In this document: positions 1-11,976 of the stretch, one piece after another
How positions within the stretch are numbered: the stretch's first letter is position 1
How the letters are laid out: the number at the start of each line of letters is the position of its first letter
Assembly (NCBI GenBank): GCA_014058105.1
Contig: JACGCM010002017.1
Coordinates: forward strand, 62,001 to 126,000
DNA from: Kingdonia uniflora
Lineage: Eukaryota > Streptophyta > Magnoliopsida > Ranunculales > Circaeasteraceae
Length of the DNA stretch: 64,000 nt
Direction of reading: 5' to 3'
Notes under the pieces: generated by a model
What the model was told of the DNA's origin: nothing
What the model saw: the letters and a program-made list of their open reading frames with translations, nothing else
Databases searched by the model: none
Position numbers and translations under genes: made by a program

Positions 1-3000
1 TGTACAAGCTACAAAAGGTAAGAAATATTTCAATCTAACTAGAAGAGTATTTTTTTTTTTTCTGTTGGTAATAGATAAAGTAAAAACAGTTTCTAGGATA
101 ATATAACAGGAACCTCAGAAGAAATCTTACTTTCATTATTTCAGGATCGTTCCACGGTCCTTTATTAGACTGGAGGCACCCTCCTTCTCCTGGGCACGCG
201 CATGAGCCACCCAAGAACTCAGGAAGTTGTCTGAAATTGAAAGAACCAATAAATACCTTATAAACACGTAAATGAAATACCACAAATAAGTTAATTACCC
301 ACTCATACGGATGAGAAAACAAACAGACCTGGAATCAACAACTTCTAGCAGTTTATCGAGGGATCTAGGTTCCAGCACCTGGAAATGCAAAGGCTTAGAA
401 AAAAGCGACACAAGCTGCAAAAAAAAGTATGAACAGATACCAACTCTTAAAAGCTTCTCATTACCTGTATTTTTGAAATAGTCTTTGCGTCTAGAAATTT
501 CTTTGCGGCAGCATAAAGCATTTTGAAGCCAGATCCACCATTAACTATAAACATCCGATGTAAAGTCTGCATAAAAACAAGTTGATAACAATTATCCTCA
601 TGACAAACTGTACTAGAAAAAAAATCATAGAAAAGTTAAACGCATACCTCAGGGTAGTAGTTGCTGTCTATCTTTGTAATATTAGACACGAGCTCTCTTG
701 CGGCCATGCTAAAATTCTTGATGCCCTACATCTCCAAATATAAATACTAGATAAGTTTCTTCAAACATGACCACGCATACAAAATCCAACAATCGGTACA
801 GGAGAAAGAATAGCCTTAATCATATTAATAAGTAAGAAACTTCTATCTACGATTCTATATTTAGACCAAAACTTGGATTATACTTGGCAACAACATTTGG
901 TAGGTGCTTTTAATGTCTAGTAATCACTCAAAGATGCTGAAGATCATCACCAACTGCTTCAAGATCAAGTGAAGCACTTGCTAGCTATGTGCAACAGTGT
1001 TTATCACCGTATCTTGCATTAAATGGTGAGATTTGCCAGGAAGCAGTTTTAGCACAATGTCTCAGAGAGTATTACTAGTATTTTAGGTAAATCTATTGCG
1101 TGTAACTTAATTGTGGTAACCACCTGACACTCTTAGTCTGTCTTGATTTGTGCCCTCAGGCCCCTCACTAACAAAAATATCAATGCGTCGCACTCCAATA
1201 TACTTGATAAAAAGAGGATGCTAGAACACATTTCGTTTTGGAGATTACAGGGATACAGAGATAGGGCGCCAATAACCTCAAAGTTAGTATGCAACCGATC
1301 TTACAAGAGGATAACACATTCAGCCAACTATTTTATCAGTAAAAGACTAGAGGGATCGTTCATGTACTCATATCTAATTATGTCTGATCCTTGGCTTTCT
1401 AAAGAGGCAGCAGAAAAAGTTACAGAATAACCAAACTTACAAAAGGTAAAAAAACATAGAGATTGACATTGCATACCAAGCCTTGAACATCCAGGATTGT
1501 AGTTGTTGTATCAATGTGTTTCTTTGCGGCAATTGAACAAGCTGGAAATTTCTCTTTTAAAGCTCTTTCAAACTCTTGTACATGGTACTTCAAGTAGCGG
1601 TCCACTGTTGTGATGCGCATGAGCCTATTTGGGTGAGCTTTCCCAAGCCTCTCAATGTATACAGGTCTTCCTTCTTTATCAACTCCATGATAACCCTGGG
1701 GGTAATTCATTAAGACTTCCTCCACCTCTTCAAACTTGTAGTCCTTCAGATCAGTTAAACATATGGTCAGGCTAAAATGTTTATAAAAGAGGTATTCAAA
1801 TAAGTAATTCCAAAGGATTAGTTTCATCGTATAAAAAGTACTTGAGTATTGGTTGAATTATGTTGTTTCTATAATTAAATCCGAAAAGTCTTCTCCGTGT
1901 CTATTATGAGCTTTGTCACCGGAAAAAGCATTTTGAGTCCTCATTAATAGTAAATTACACTTGTAATAACTGTATATCAGATTTGGTTGCATTACATAGT
2001 TTAAAATCATTTTTGACTAAAATTGGGTACCATACACTTGGTATTGGAGTTAACCTAGGTAACAACGACACTTCACTTTAAAAAAAGATAACGCGTCCGA
2101 CACTGGGACACACGTGTCCAACACTAATTACAAGGTGCATTTCTATTTTCTGCCGTTTCCGACACCCCATATCTGTGACGGACAGCAACACATGTATCCG
2201 TGTCGTTGTTACCTAAGAATTAATTGATATTACAGATTTGCAGTGATTCGTTCGTGGAAGATAAAAGTTTATTAATGACACAGAGTAGTACTATGATTCA
2301 TTGTGTTTTTTACTTATTACCTGGATAACGAGTGTTTAATTGTATATCTGGTGTGCTGTTTTACCTTACTGTAACATAAATTATTAAATTTCCTGTCTTG
2401 TTGTTCTATTTTGAAAAATAAGATAATAAAGGAAATGGAAACAACATTAAGAAGCCGAAATCATTAGATAATGTCCTAACCTCCAGTATGGTATCTGTTC
2501 CATACTCTTTTCTCCATTGAAGCATTTCTTCCCACATTAGCATTGTTTTATCAATGTTGAAATCTCTTGCTTTCAAGAATCTGTAACGAGCAAGGTAATT
2601 GTTAGAAATTATAGAAAAAAATAAAGATGAATCAAAAAACTAAAAAAATTTAGATTAAGTATCTCTGTTGTTAACTAAAATGAGACGAATAAATCATTTA
2701 AACTCTAGGTAACAACGACATTTCATTTTGATAAAAAAGAACACGTGTCCAACACTACAAGGTGTTTTTTCTATTTTCTGCCGTTTCTCACACCTCGTAC
2801 CCGTATCGGGCACCGACACCCGTATCCGTGTCGTTGTTACCTAGATTAAACTAGCTATAAAGTTCATTTTTCACTCTAACAAAAAGAAATGTATCTGACC
2901 CCAGACACTCGGACACACGTGTCCAACACTATTTACACGGTACTTTTATGTTTTATGCCATTTCTGAAACCTTGCACCATGTCGATGTTACCTAGTTTAA

Positions 3001-3554
3001 ACTAGGTATATAGTTCATTTTATCTCGAGGAAACCTACATTAATATAATAAAGGAATTTACGGACCTCAACAATGTGTGGTAATCATCATGCCTGGAGGG
3101 CAATGAATCTCGAGCAAGAAGATTCTGTCTCAATTCATGCACCACTCTCTCCTCACCTGCATCACGTATATCCTCGATAGAAACAGCAGGAACCCTATAA
3201 TCAATCTTCCTCTTCCCTCTCTTCTTAAGAGAATGCGTAAATTTGCTGGAAGCAAATATTGCCTTCTTCTTAAGCGTCCCAATTTTCGTCCGCCGTCTCT
3301 CATCTTCTGAAATTTCCACATCTGATCTCCGTTCTTTCGTTTCATCGGGCATTGTAATTCCTTCAAACCCTTCAAACACATCAAAGTGAGAAACTCCAAA
3401 AACTACAAACTGGGGTGGTTCTCCTTCTACCTATCTAACCCAAAACCCACTCTTAACTGTAACAAACTAGCTACTTCATTGAAATGGATGATACCCTTTC
3501 GTAAACTACTCTAAAAAAACATTACCCTACAACTTAAAAAGACGTACCTGTCAT
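1..3554 (-). CDS. SEC14-like phosphatidylinositol/phosphatidylcholine transfer protein (SFH type), 3' part beyond window
   Basis: SEC14-nodulin family proteins exchange phosphatidylinositol and phosphatidylcholine and act in polarized membrane growth. The coding exons I trace on the minus strand are 3548-3554, 3066-3402, 2481-2580, 1477-1743, 648-725, 465-566, 329-378, 131-230 and the first 8 bases of the next (1-8). All join in phase at GT-AG sites. The first long exon has the family's basic N-terminal region ([21 protein letters not shown]). The following exons give the CRAL-TRIO N part ([19 protein letters not shown]), the SEC14 core ([41 protein letters not shown]) and FLGGSC...[13 protein letters not shown]. 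The C-terminal nodulin-like part lies left of the window. The start is uncertain: a 7-nt coding exon (ATG ACA G) spliced to 3402 keeps the conserved FEGFEG stretch in frame, otherwise the first ATG is at 3352. Family assignment is firm; the exact paralogue is not. Confidence 0.9.
2055..2216. mobile_element. MITE-like element, copy 1, in SFH intron
   Basis: Begins CTAGGTAACAACGACA and ends TGTCGTTGTTACCTAA, a terminal inverted repeat of about 15 bp. The interior is rich in GACAC/GTGTCC palindromic words. It sits in the intron between the exons at 1477-1743 and 2481-2580. The superfamily was not established because target duplications are unclear. Confidence 0.65.
2705..2844. mobile_element. 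MITE-like element, copy 2, in SFH intron
   Basis: Same terminal inverted repeat as the element at 2055-2216 (CTAGGTAACAACGACA and GTGTCGTTGTTACCTAG) with the same ACACGTGTCCAACACT interior word. It lies in the next intron upstream of the exon at 2481-2580. AT-rich flanks TTTAAAC / ATTAAAC may be a decayed target duplication. Confidence 0.65.
2844..3024. repeat. Degenerate third copy with flanking direct repeat
   Basis: A left-truncated copy of the same family (GGACACACGTGTCCAACACT near 2911, GTCGATGTTACCTAG ending near 2994). It is flanked by a 25-30 bp direct repeat: AAACTAGCTATAAAGTTCAT at about 2848 and AAACTAGGTATATAGTTCAT at about 2999. It lies immediately behind copy 2, so copies 2 and 3 form a small tandem cluster. 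Confidence 0.5.
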
Positions 3555-3873
3555 TTGTGTCAAATGTGTATAGAAATTCAAGACTTGAGCTTTACAGAAC
3601 AATCCAGTTTGAATGAAACATGTTGTAGTTCATAATCTACATCAAACAAACACTAGATTTATATATATAAATAATGAGATCTAAACAGACCCCAGTAATA
3701 AAAATAAGTCATTTCAGCTGTTAATACAAATGTTAGCATAGATCTAAATCATAAACTAGATCAACAATAACATTGATTAGGTCTAATGCACCGTAGAAAA
3801 CAATCTCAATCTTCGCAGACAACAAAAACAAAAATTGTAAAAGAACAGTAGAGTTAGAGCATGATGATGATAC

Positions 3874-4050
3874 CTAATTGGAGAGGTGAAAGCAGAGAGT
3901 TTGTATCGATCGGTGAAAACAAATGAAGATCGAGAGAATCAGAGAATGATTTCTAGGGTTTTGAATTTGGATTTGGATTTGGATTTGGAGATCTGGTTTT
4001 GATCTCTCTCTGTTGTGTTTGTGTTGTTATTAGAATTTGTAGGAGAAGAT
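3874..4050 (-). promoter_or_regulatory. 5' untranslated exon/promoter-proximal region of the SFH-type gene
   Basis: A GT donor (on the minus strand, after 3874) ends a purine/pyrimidine-rich leader containing a short GGATTT repeat (about 3963-3989). It also has an AAACCCTAG telo-box-like motif on the minus strand (about 3952-3961), common near plant transcription starts. The leader boundary on the right is inferred only from composition. Confidence 0.4.
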
Positions 4051-4519
4051 GATTCAGAGGAAGAAGAAGAGAGAAGAAACTCTCCTTCTAACTTCTTTAT
4101 TATGCATACGTGTCTCTTATTTTATTTCTGTTTTAAGTTTTAATCTGACCGACGATCAATTAATCGCCGACTTTTTCACATCAACTACGCCCCCAAACAA
4201 GATTGTATTACGAAACAAACTAGACATGGACTAATCTTCTTCGAATATCTTGCGGAGACAGGGCGGACATATGGGCATATTTAATTAATATTCATAGAGA
4301 ACAAAACTGAGTAGAAAATTGAGGATATATATCTGGTATTAGTTTTATTTCGTGTCTAGAATAGGTGTTAGTACTATCTCGTGGAGCGACTACCGCTGGA
4401 ATGACACTGAACAAATACGACTATAAATTTTATTTTTTATTTTTCGTTTAAAACATAATTACCTTACTTGTTGATAATGAATAACGTTGATTAACACTCA
4501 AACTTGACTTTGCATCCAA

Positions 4520-4963
4520 TGTAAGGACCTGAATTCGTAGCTCGAATGGGATCTTACACCAAATGTACATGTGACACAAATATAATAAGTATAAAATATA
4601 AATTGGCACAGGTTTTAGCGTGTAAACATCTGAATAGGTAAAAACCACGACCTCAGCTCGAATATTTAGTAAGAATGACTTTATTTCTTAAGACTAATGA
4701 ATGTTGAATACAATTTGAGATCTCTTGAGTCGAAAAAATCCCTTAGTCTTTTCTTCTCTTGCTGTTATCCTTTTTATAAATTTCATCATCAATTCGTATA
4801 TATGTCAGCACCTGGATTGGGGGAATAGTGAGGTTTTTTCATGTAGGCAGGTGTCATTTGGCTCGTTCTGTTCTATTTGGAGCCAACATGTTATATATAT
4901 TTTACGTGAGTCTGGCATTGCACTAGTTTGTTATTACTCGAATTCGAGAGCCAGGTCCTTACA
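4520..4963. mobile_element. Solo-LTR-like block, same family as the one at 8955-9410
   Basis: Starts TGTAAGGACC and ends GGTCCTTACA, a perfect 10-bp inverted terminal pair with TG...CA ends. Internal words such as GTAAAAACCAC followed by a TTTATT-containing stretch match the solo LTR at 8955-9410, and length is similar (444 against 456 bp). No matching 5-bp target duplication is visible. A second GGTCCTTACA occurs at 5153-5162, so the true right boundary is uncertain. Confidence 0.5.
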
Positions 4964-7847
4964 TAAACAATATTTTTCATGATCAATAATGTACAAAATT
5001 AGACTTGTTCCAAGTAGATGACCTCTTGAAACGTGGTTTACATAAGCAAAAATTCCATTAGTTAATGGTCGGTAGACAAATAATTGTTGCACATTCTAAT
5101 GAGTAATTAAGGAATTTGTAGCAGAGAGTGTTAGAGTGTGGAGTGTAGAGTAGGTCCTTACACAAGCATGTGTGTCTCTGATTCTGATTTCTTGGACAGA
5201 GGAAGGGACAGGTTAAGTCGCTTTTAAAGCGTGGACACTACATGTCATGTCGTTTTCACTGGTGCGACTAACAAGGCTGTATGTCGTAAAAGTAACATTC
5301 CGTCGGCGAACAAAAGTTACCACAATGGGTTTAATTAATTACCATACATCAGACAACAGTTACTGATGCTCGTGATTCTTTTTTCGATTCTTGTGCTTTA
5401 CGCAATCTCTGTGTTAGTTTTTGTTGTTGTTGGAAGACGACTTTATTCATCCATCGATAGTCTCGGTTCTTGCGCTTAATAGAGGCCTAGACTTAGAGGT
5501 CAAATGTCAGATCACATTTATTTATTAAATCGATCCCTGACCCTGTGTGTGTACTTTGACGGCAAGAATGATCATATTCATCATGTTGTGTTTCATTTAA
5601 AACGTCCATCATTTAACCCATCATCACCATCAGAGCATTCTGCATTGCATGCATTTCTGATTCCCCTAACCTAACCTAGCCTAGCCTAGCCCAGTGTGCA
5701 TCACATGAACCAAACATGCTCTACCTCAAGTACCCCGTCAGGAAGGGCCGGCCTTGAGGTTAGTAGGGCCTAAGGCGAGATTCCAAAAATGGGTTTTCCT
5801 AGGTAAATTTTTTGGAAAAAAAATATTAATGTAGGAGTTTAACCTCTAACCTTAAAAGATCTATTCTAAACACTCGAACCATTTAATATCCTATATAACT
5901 ATAAAAAATAGGGGCCTATAGCCAAGGTCGAGCCTGACCCCCGTTGAAGACCCGCCTCTAATAGGGCAATTTTGTAAGAGTGTAATCGAGTTGGAGTAAA
6001 AATAGGATAATATGTTTAAGAGCATCTGTAGTCTATTCCTCAAATATTAGCTACCAATTTTTTTTTCTACTATATCTCAATTCCTTAAAAAGTACTTATC
6101 AAATGCCACATGTTAATTTTTTTAAAAATTCATTAATTTGTAGGTATATTTTGTTGATTACAGATGTTGCTGACATTACAAGTCAAATGTAGAGAGTTCG
6201 ACTACAACAACAGATGCTGACATTATATATGATTACAACATTGTTGTATATTTTCTCAAATTTCGTTCTAATTTTCAATTACGACTATTGTTATTATTAT
6301 AACACCACCATTGAAAATATAAAAATTGTGTTATAAGGGTAACAACAACCGTTGACATAAAATATTAGTGCATTGACACAGTAATTTTGTTTTACGTCAT
6401 AGTTGGCCCCCTTGTTTGGCTAAAATAGAACCAAGTATAAACTAGGACATGGAGCACTGCATCTGATTCCAATTCCAATTCCAATTCCAATAAGAGGGAG
6501 ATAACATTGTTTTGACATTTAACCATTTGTACTACATTACATTGTTCTTGTTTTGTTCATATATACATATAAAGATGATAAAGAGCAAGCGTAATTTGAG
6601 ACGGACATCTCGTGAACCTTCTTTCTGCTCCAACTACAAAACAACTCCTCATTTTATTCTGTTACTGTTGTTGATGGAAACGTTTCCTTCTCTTCTTCTC
6701 TTCTTCTCTTTCTGTGATTGTTTATGGTCCCACGCCACGCCTTAATTCCTCGCCGCGTTTTTGCCGTTCTATTGGAGCATGGAATACACAAGTACAAGTA
6801 TTTTTTGTGGTTAGGTTGGCGTATTTAAGTTTACTCGTTGTTGCCCAACCATACGCTTAAATATTTCAAAGGCTCCTCCAATGTGCAAAATCTTGACTTT
6901 TATTTGTCGACAAAGGAGCTTAAATTGTGGCCAAATGCATTACACATAACCACGAAATTGTGTGTTGTTGTTGTTAATATTAATACATGTTTTAGCAACT
7001 AGGAGTTATTTTTGGAGTACATTAGGTAATTATGAGGCAATTGATAGAAGTTGGTTTACAATTAACTGGATGAGTTGCATTAAAGAGAAGAGAGGCATTA
7101 CTTGAATAACAGTAAGAGTGTGACATATGATGAGTCTGGTGTCCTTGTTTTGTCATTAAAACTGTGGCAGAGATTCCATGCTGTTTGTTCTGCCAAAACA
7201 AAGGACAAGTCTTCAACAGAGTCAGTAACATGCATTTTGTGGAGGCCTCTCTACTTGATTTTTTTCCTTTTTTTTTCTTATGGAATGTAAAATACTATTC
7301 ATCAAGGTATGCCTGTTTTAAATTAGGCATAATAAATAATTTGTCTTTTTGGTCAGGGCCGGCCTGACTTTTATAAGACCCTGTGCGCCTGCGCCGAAGA
7401 AATAAATTGGCATTTTTTACTTGATTTTACTTGATTTATATATAGATTTTTTTTTGTAGTATTTGGCCTTCGTTTTGAGCAGTTGGGTATTTGGTTTGTG
7501 GGCCTTGTATACTGGGTTTTGTTTTGTGGTCAAATTTGAACAAGTTGGGTTTAATATAAATTTTTTTTTTGGGTTAGACAATTTTTCTTCTTATTATTTG
7601 GGCCATTTTCTTTTTGGGCCCTTGCCATCGCAGACCCTCATGGGTTTATTATAACTTTGTTAGGGGTATTACTTAACACTACCGATCTCCAAAACGAGCT
7701 CATACGGAATAATGGTGGTTTAATATAATCACATTCAGTATGAGAGACTAAATTCGAGCTACAAAGACTAGATCTTTTGTGTTTGCCTTTAGACTTTGTA
7801 TGCATACGGGGACTTGTGACTGCTTTTGGTATAATTATAACACATTA

Positions 7848-8331
7848 GAGCATCCACAACAGTCAAAGAGGGTGGATTGGATGAATTTTCAAGGTGAATC
7901 CAATCCACCTCAATCCACCCTACAGCAGTTTGAAATCCACCCCAAAGTGAATTCACCCCAGCGCAGTTCTGAACCGCGCGCTTAAAATGGACGTCCCAGA
8001 TCCTCCCACGTGTTTCAATCTGAGCCATCAAAATCCCAGCACACTTCTAAGCCGCGCGGCAAGCTTGATTTATATATATACGCGCAATTCTGAAGTGTGC
8101 TTAATCTGAGCCATTGGATGGGAGCCACGTGTTTTAATCTTAAAGGTTATGTGTGTACGCGCACTTCAGAACCGCGCAGTGTGAATTCGCCCTCAATCCA
8201 CCATTGGATGCATTTTTCTCTTGCCACGTCACGTATTCACCTAGCTGCTGGGAGATGAATTAGGTGGAAAAGATGGTGAATTTGGAATTTACCCTGCCAC
8301 GTCAGGGTGCACCTAGCTGCTGTGGGTGCTC
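7848..8331. mobile_element. PIF/Harbinger-type MITE
   Basis: Terminal inverted repeats GAGCATCCACAACAG and (reverse complement of the right end) GAGCACCCACAGCAG, flanked by TTA on both sides (7845-7847 and 8332-8334). TTA target duplications are the PIF/Harbinger signature. Subterminal regions carry repeated TTCTGAACCGCGCG-like words and CACGTG cores. The same terminal and subterminal sequence is found on the 4.6-kb element at 28393-33014, so this looks like a short derivative of that family. Confidence 0.85.
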
Positions 8332-8646
8332 TTACAAAGCAGTTAGTTACAAGAAGAAGGTGACATCCATCCTGTTATACAACCGTTACGAAAACCTCTC
8401 AAAAGTATTTTCTAACCTCATTCATTAAAAGGAGATGGTGGTCATTAATAACAGTGGTGAGACCTATAAAGTGGACCATGTCAAAAAATGCTTAATGATA
8501 TGGCGATTTTAAAGACAGCAAGGGTACAGCTGCAAGTACTAGATGATGAAAAAACGCGGTAAGAGTGTTTGTACGCGTTATTCGGAGAACCATAACATAT
8601 TGTTAGTATAAACCTAAACATATTTCTCTTTGTTTTGTGGCTCTAA

Positions 8647-11601
8647 ATGGGGTTGAATCGGTTCTCCTTTGCGATTCTCATCTTCTGTTTCTGTTTATAT
8701 TTTACCCCAAGATTGGCATCTTCAACCTTCATTTCAGGTTTCATCTCTTTCTTTCTTTCTTTCTTATTATTATTAGGTTTCCATTATGTATTTGAAATAA
8801 TGTGCGCTCGCAGATGATGTATTTGCTGCATCTCAGCCGAGATCATCCGTTTCTCGCAACTTGCTGCAGGCCAAAACAGGTCACTCACTCTCTACGATCA
8901 TATTTATCTATCTATTATGTTATGTAACTTATGTTGTTGTCATCATTTTGTTAGTGTAAGAGGCTAAATTCTGGACTCGAACTTAGTTTCGAGCAGAATA
9001 CTAGACAGTAAACAAGGGACCACAAATGAAAACACGATCTAGCGTGGAAACTTTTGAATATGTAAAAACCACAACTCTTGAGGATTTGGAAAGAGTGATT
9101 TTATTGATTGAGTGACCACTTATTGCAATGAGTATTCTTGATGGTATTGTGTTGACTTTCTTGATTGAAAAAACTCTCATTAATTTGTTTTTCATTGGTC
9201 TTATTTATAGGTCTCATATTATGACCGTTTTAAATGACTATTATATTCTTTTAATGATGAATGTTACAAAACAGTTTTGATGAGTCTTCGTAACGGTTGT
9301 GTTGACGATGTACCATAAATGTGTCACGTTATCGTATGTTGACGATGTCGAGTAAATATATGTTGGTCGAAGCCAATGCTTGAGCTCGAGATTCGGAACA
9401 GGCCCTTACAGTTAGTGTCACCAAACAATAATCAAGGCTTTCTTCTATATATCTATTCAACTTTATGCTTCAATTTCTATATCTACTCATCCGTCACGTT
9501 TTTATCAATGTGTCTGTCGATATGTTACATATAAAACAAGTCAATTTAGTTCCAATCACTCCGTAGGTTCAGGATCTTTCTCAACTGTTTGGACTTTGAA
9601 CTCCATCAGGGGCGAAGCCAGGAATTATGTCCAGTAGGATCAAATAACATATTTTTTCCTTAAGATTACTATAAGAAAATCAAGTTAACGGGGAAGATTA
9701 TGAAGATAAAGAGAGAAGGGCGAGGGAGAGTTAAAAATGTTATGAGTGCCAAAAAAAACTCTCAAACACACTAAATGCTCAACTCAAAAATATTTCAATA
9801 GCAGAGAGAGATTAAATGAGTGTGGGATCATTTGACCCCACTCGGCCCTTACTGGATTCGCCCCTGAACTCCATTGTCTGTCCAGGCTAACATATCATAG
9901 ATGTACTTCTTTCAAATGACGAATAAAAGTCCACTAAGATTGTGTTATAGTTATAAGAATTCTCATGTTTACCATCATGTATAGTTAGTTGGAAGAAATG
10001 GGTAAATGGTTGTAGTGAATGCAACTAGCTCTCTGGAGTCTTGCTTTTGAAACTGAATAAGATGCTTCCTGGATGATCCAAGCAAATTCAGAGTTTCAAA
10101 CTTGGGGATTTCTGTTGTAAGAGAAATTAGAAAGGATGGCTTTCCAAACTTGAGAAGGAAAAGGACATCTGAAAAAAAAAGTGTTTCATGTTCTCCTCAG
10201 TAGCATTGCAGATATGGCATTTAGCTGTATTCAATTGGCCAATCTTAACCATGAAGTCTTGAGTGTACAACCTGTTTCCGACAGTCATCCAGGTGATAAC
10301 AGCATTTCTTGGTATATTCTCATTGGCCCACACAATCTTGCTCCAGTTAACTTTAGGATTGTGAATTCTAATAGAATCCCAAGCAGATATAGTAGTAAAC
10401 TTCCCATCAGCATTAGATTTCCAAATATTAAGATCATTATAATGAGAACGGGGAGGAAGAGAGCAAATATCATCCATGATTTGATTGATTTCAGGAGATC
10501 TAATACTGATAGGAGACCAATGATCATTGCTAATAAGAGAGCTAACCTTAGTATGTTCTTGAAGCCCAGTTGAAATTCTATATCGCTGACCATGAGGCTG
10601 TTCAAGAATAACTCCATTAAGCCATGGATCTTTTCAGAGAAGAGTAGAGTTACCAATTCCTATAATAAATCCAAATAGTGGAAAAGCTTGATGTGTAATT
10701 TTGAGCATTGATCTGAAAGCCCAGGAGCAATAAAAAGGAATATTCAAAGACCAAAAGGAGTTTTGTTTGATAAGATTTCGCTTAGAAAATTTTGATATAT
10801 GAACTTCCAAAACCTTGAGATCAAACAAAACAACCTGGCCAGCTATTAAAAGCTACCGAGGAAATATTTATATCATATGCTTACTTAAATAAAAAATAGT
10901 AATGGGGTAGGCGCTAATCCATCTAGGCATAGGCGCCGGTTGTATTGGCAGACACACTCTGTCAGTAATAATACAAGGCCTCCTGCTACTCCTCATCTTA
11001 TTCAATGGCTTTGTTTTAATCCACGTTTGTGAATGTTTTTGGAGATTGTTTTATATATGTACGTAGATTTATTGAGCTGCCCAGTTTTGTGAATGATCTA
11101 AGTTCATATTTATTTTTTTAATTTCGATATCTAAGCTTGTTCATACCGATTTCTTGTATGATATTCATTTTGAATTTTATTTCTGAAATTAGTAGTTAAT
11201 CTATATAAATAAAGCATCTTTTTCTCTCATTATCCTCAGGTTGCCCTATAAACTTTGAGTTCCAGAATTACACTATCATTACAAGCCAATGCAAAGGACC
11301 TCGATACCCTGCTAATCTCTGTTGTGCTGCCCTCAAGGAAATTTCCTGCCCCTTCGCGGAACAGTTGAATGATCTCACAAATGATTGTGCTTCAACCATG
11401 TTCAGTTACATAAACCTTTACGGGAAATACCCACCTGGTCTTTTTGCCAGTGAGTGCCGAGAAGGGAAGGAAGGACTTGCCTGTGGAGTAGCACCAGCTG
11501 AATCTGCTGCGGACACGAGTAGAGGTCTTATCACTCACGCCCTTTCACCATTTCTTGTGCTTACACTAGGTTTGTTAGTGTTATTCTCTCAGATTTTCTG
11601 A
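8647..11601 (+). CDS. LLG: LORELEI-like GPI-anchored protein (LLG family)
   Basis: LLG proteins are GPI-anchored cell-surface chaperones and co-receptors for FERONIA-family receptor kinases and their RALF peptides. Exons 8647-8737, 8814-8879 and 11240-11601 join in phase to 172 residues. Residues 1-26 form a signal peptide (hydrophobic run in MGLNRFSFAILIFCFCLYF). Exon 3 holds the conserved core, with CPINFEFQNYTIITSQCKG, a CC pair, and CASTMFSYINLYGKYPPGLF. The mature part has eight cysteines, as in the family. The C-terminus is a hydrophobic GPI-addition signal (SPFLVLTLGLLVLF) preceded by a small-residue stretch around ESAAD. Intron 2 is 2.36 kb and filled with transposon sequence. Which LLG paralogue this is cannot be told. 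Confidence 0.92.
8955..9410. mobile_element. Solo LTR in LLG intron 2
   Basis: 456-bp block with ends TGTAAGAGGC and GGCCCTTACA, flanked by a perfect 5-bp target duplication GTTAG (8950-8954 and 9411-9415). TG...CA ends, a 5-bp duplication and no internal coding region point to a solo LTR left by recombination. Related to the block at 4520-4963. Confidence 0.85.
9607..9865. mobile_element. hAT-type MITE in LLG intron 2
   Basis: 259-bp element with terminal inverted repeats CAGGGGCGAAGCCAG and CAGGGGCGAATCCAG, flanked by a perfect 8-bp target duplication AACTCCAT (9599-9606 and 9866-9873). Length, termini and 8-bp duplication are typical of non-autonomous hAT elements. No coding capacity. Confidence 0.92.
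10080..10850 (-). pseudogene. LINE (L1-type) remnant with reverse-transcriptase zinc-binding region, in LLG intron 2
   Basis: On the minus strand, about 10127-10477 reads as the C-terminal zf-RVT-like region of plant L1 LINEs: DLNIWKSNADGKFTTISAWD, then WSKIVWANENIPRNAVITWM and TQDFMVKIGQLNTAKCHICN. The CxxC followed by HFFF spacing is typical. Upstream, overlapping frames to about 10850 (GFKNILRLALLLA and others) show at least one frameshift, so the copy is dead. It is antisense to the host LLG transcript. Ends and target duplications could not be placed. Confidence 0.75.
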
Positions 11602-11971
11602 GGTAGATATATATTCAAACTGTGTTCCAAATGCTAACCTTATTCAGAACTGCGGTTTTCCTGAAGGCTGTGTTTAGCAGCTGCCTGTATCACAATGTGT
11701 CAATATTCTGTTACCAATACCAAAACAATTAACATTTTAAAATCATAACATTGTTTGCTGTAAGGGATGCAATTTTCATGGTATTTAATCCTTGATTCCT
11801 TGATCATGTGTACATATTTTGTTTTACTCGAAGATGGACTTTCTTTGTCTTCAAACTGAAAAAGAGTTACTGAAATAGTTTTTGGATGAAACAATGCCAA
11901 ATTTGTTCCTAAAATGGAACGATGAACATGAAAGAGGAATGAAGAGTTGAAGGCGCAAAATCACCAGAATC
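11602..11971. other. 3' flank of LLG gene
   Basis: AT-rich sequence carrying the LLG 3' untranslated region; nothing else recognisable before the retrotransposon target site. Confidence 0.5.
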
Positions 11972-11976
11972 ACCAG

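Larger units (their letters stand above)
4051..8646. other. Intergenic region between divergent SFH and LLG genes
   Basis: No credible protein gene: reading frames are short and without recognisable family motifs. The region holds an LTR-like block (4520-4963), a Harbinger MITE (7848-8331), and two short repeats starting with a GGGCCGGCC(C)TG word (about 5743-5945 and 7353-7650) of the kind seen again at about 22725. It must also contain the LLG promoter, which I could not delimit. Confidence 0.6.

Noticed and set aside
1143..1430. 95-codon plus-strand frame
   Set aside because: Lies in an intron and exon of the SFH gene on the other strand, with no recognisable motif.
6010..6420. MITE starting AAGAGCATCTGTAGTC
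   Set aside because: No matching inverted end or TTA/TAA duplication could be located.
7463..7654. 63-codon frame with aromatic-rich protein
   Set aside because: Low-complexity TTTGGG-rich repeat sequence; no family signature.
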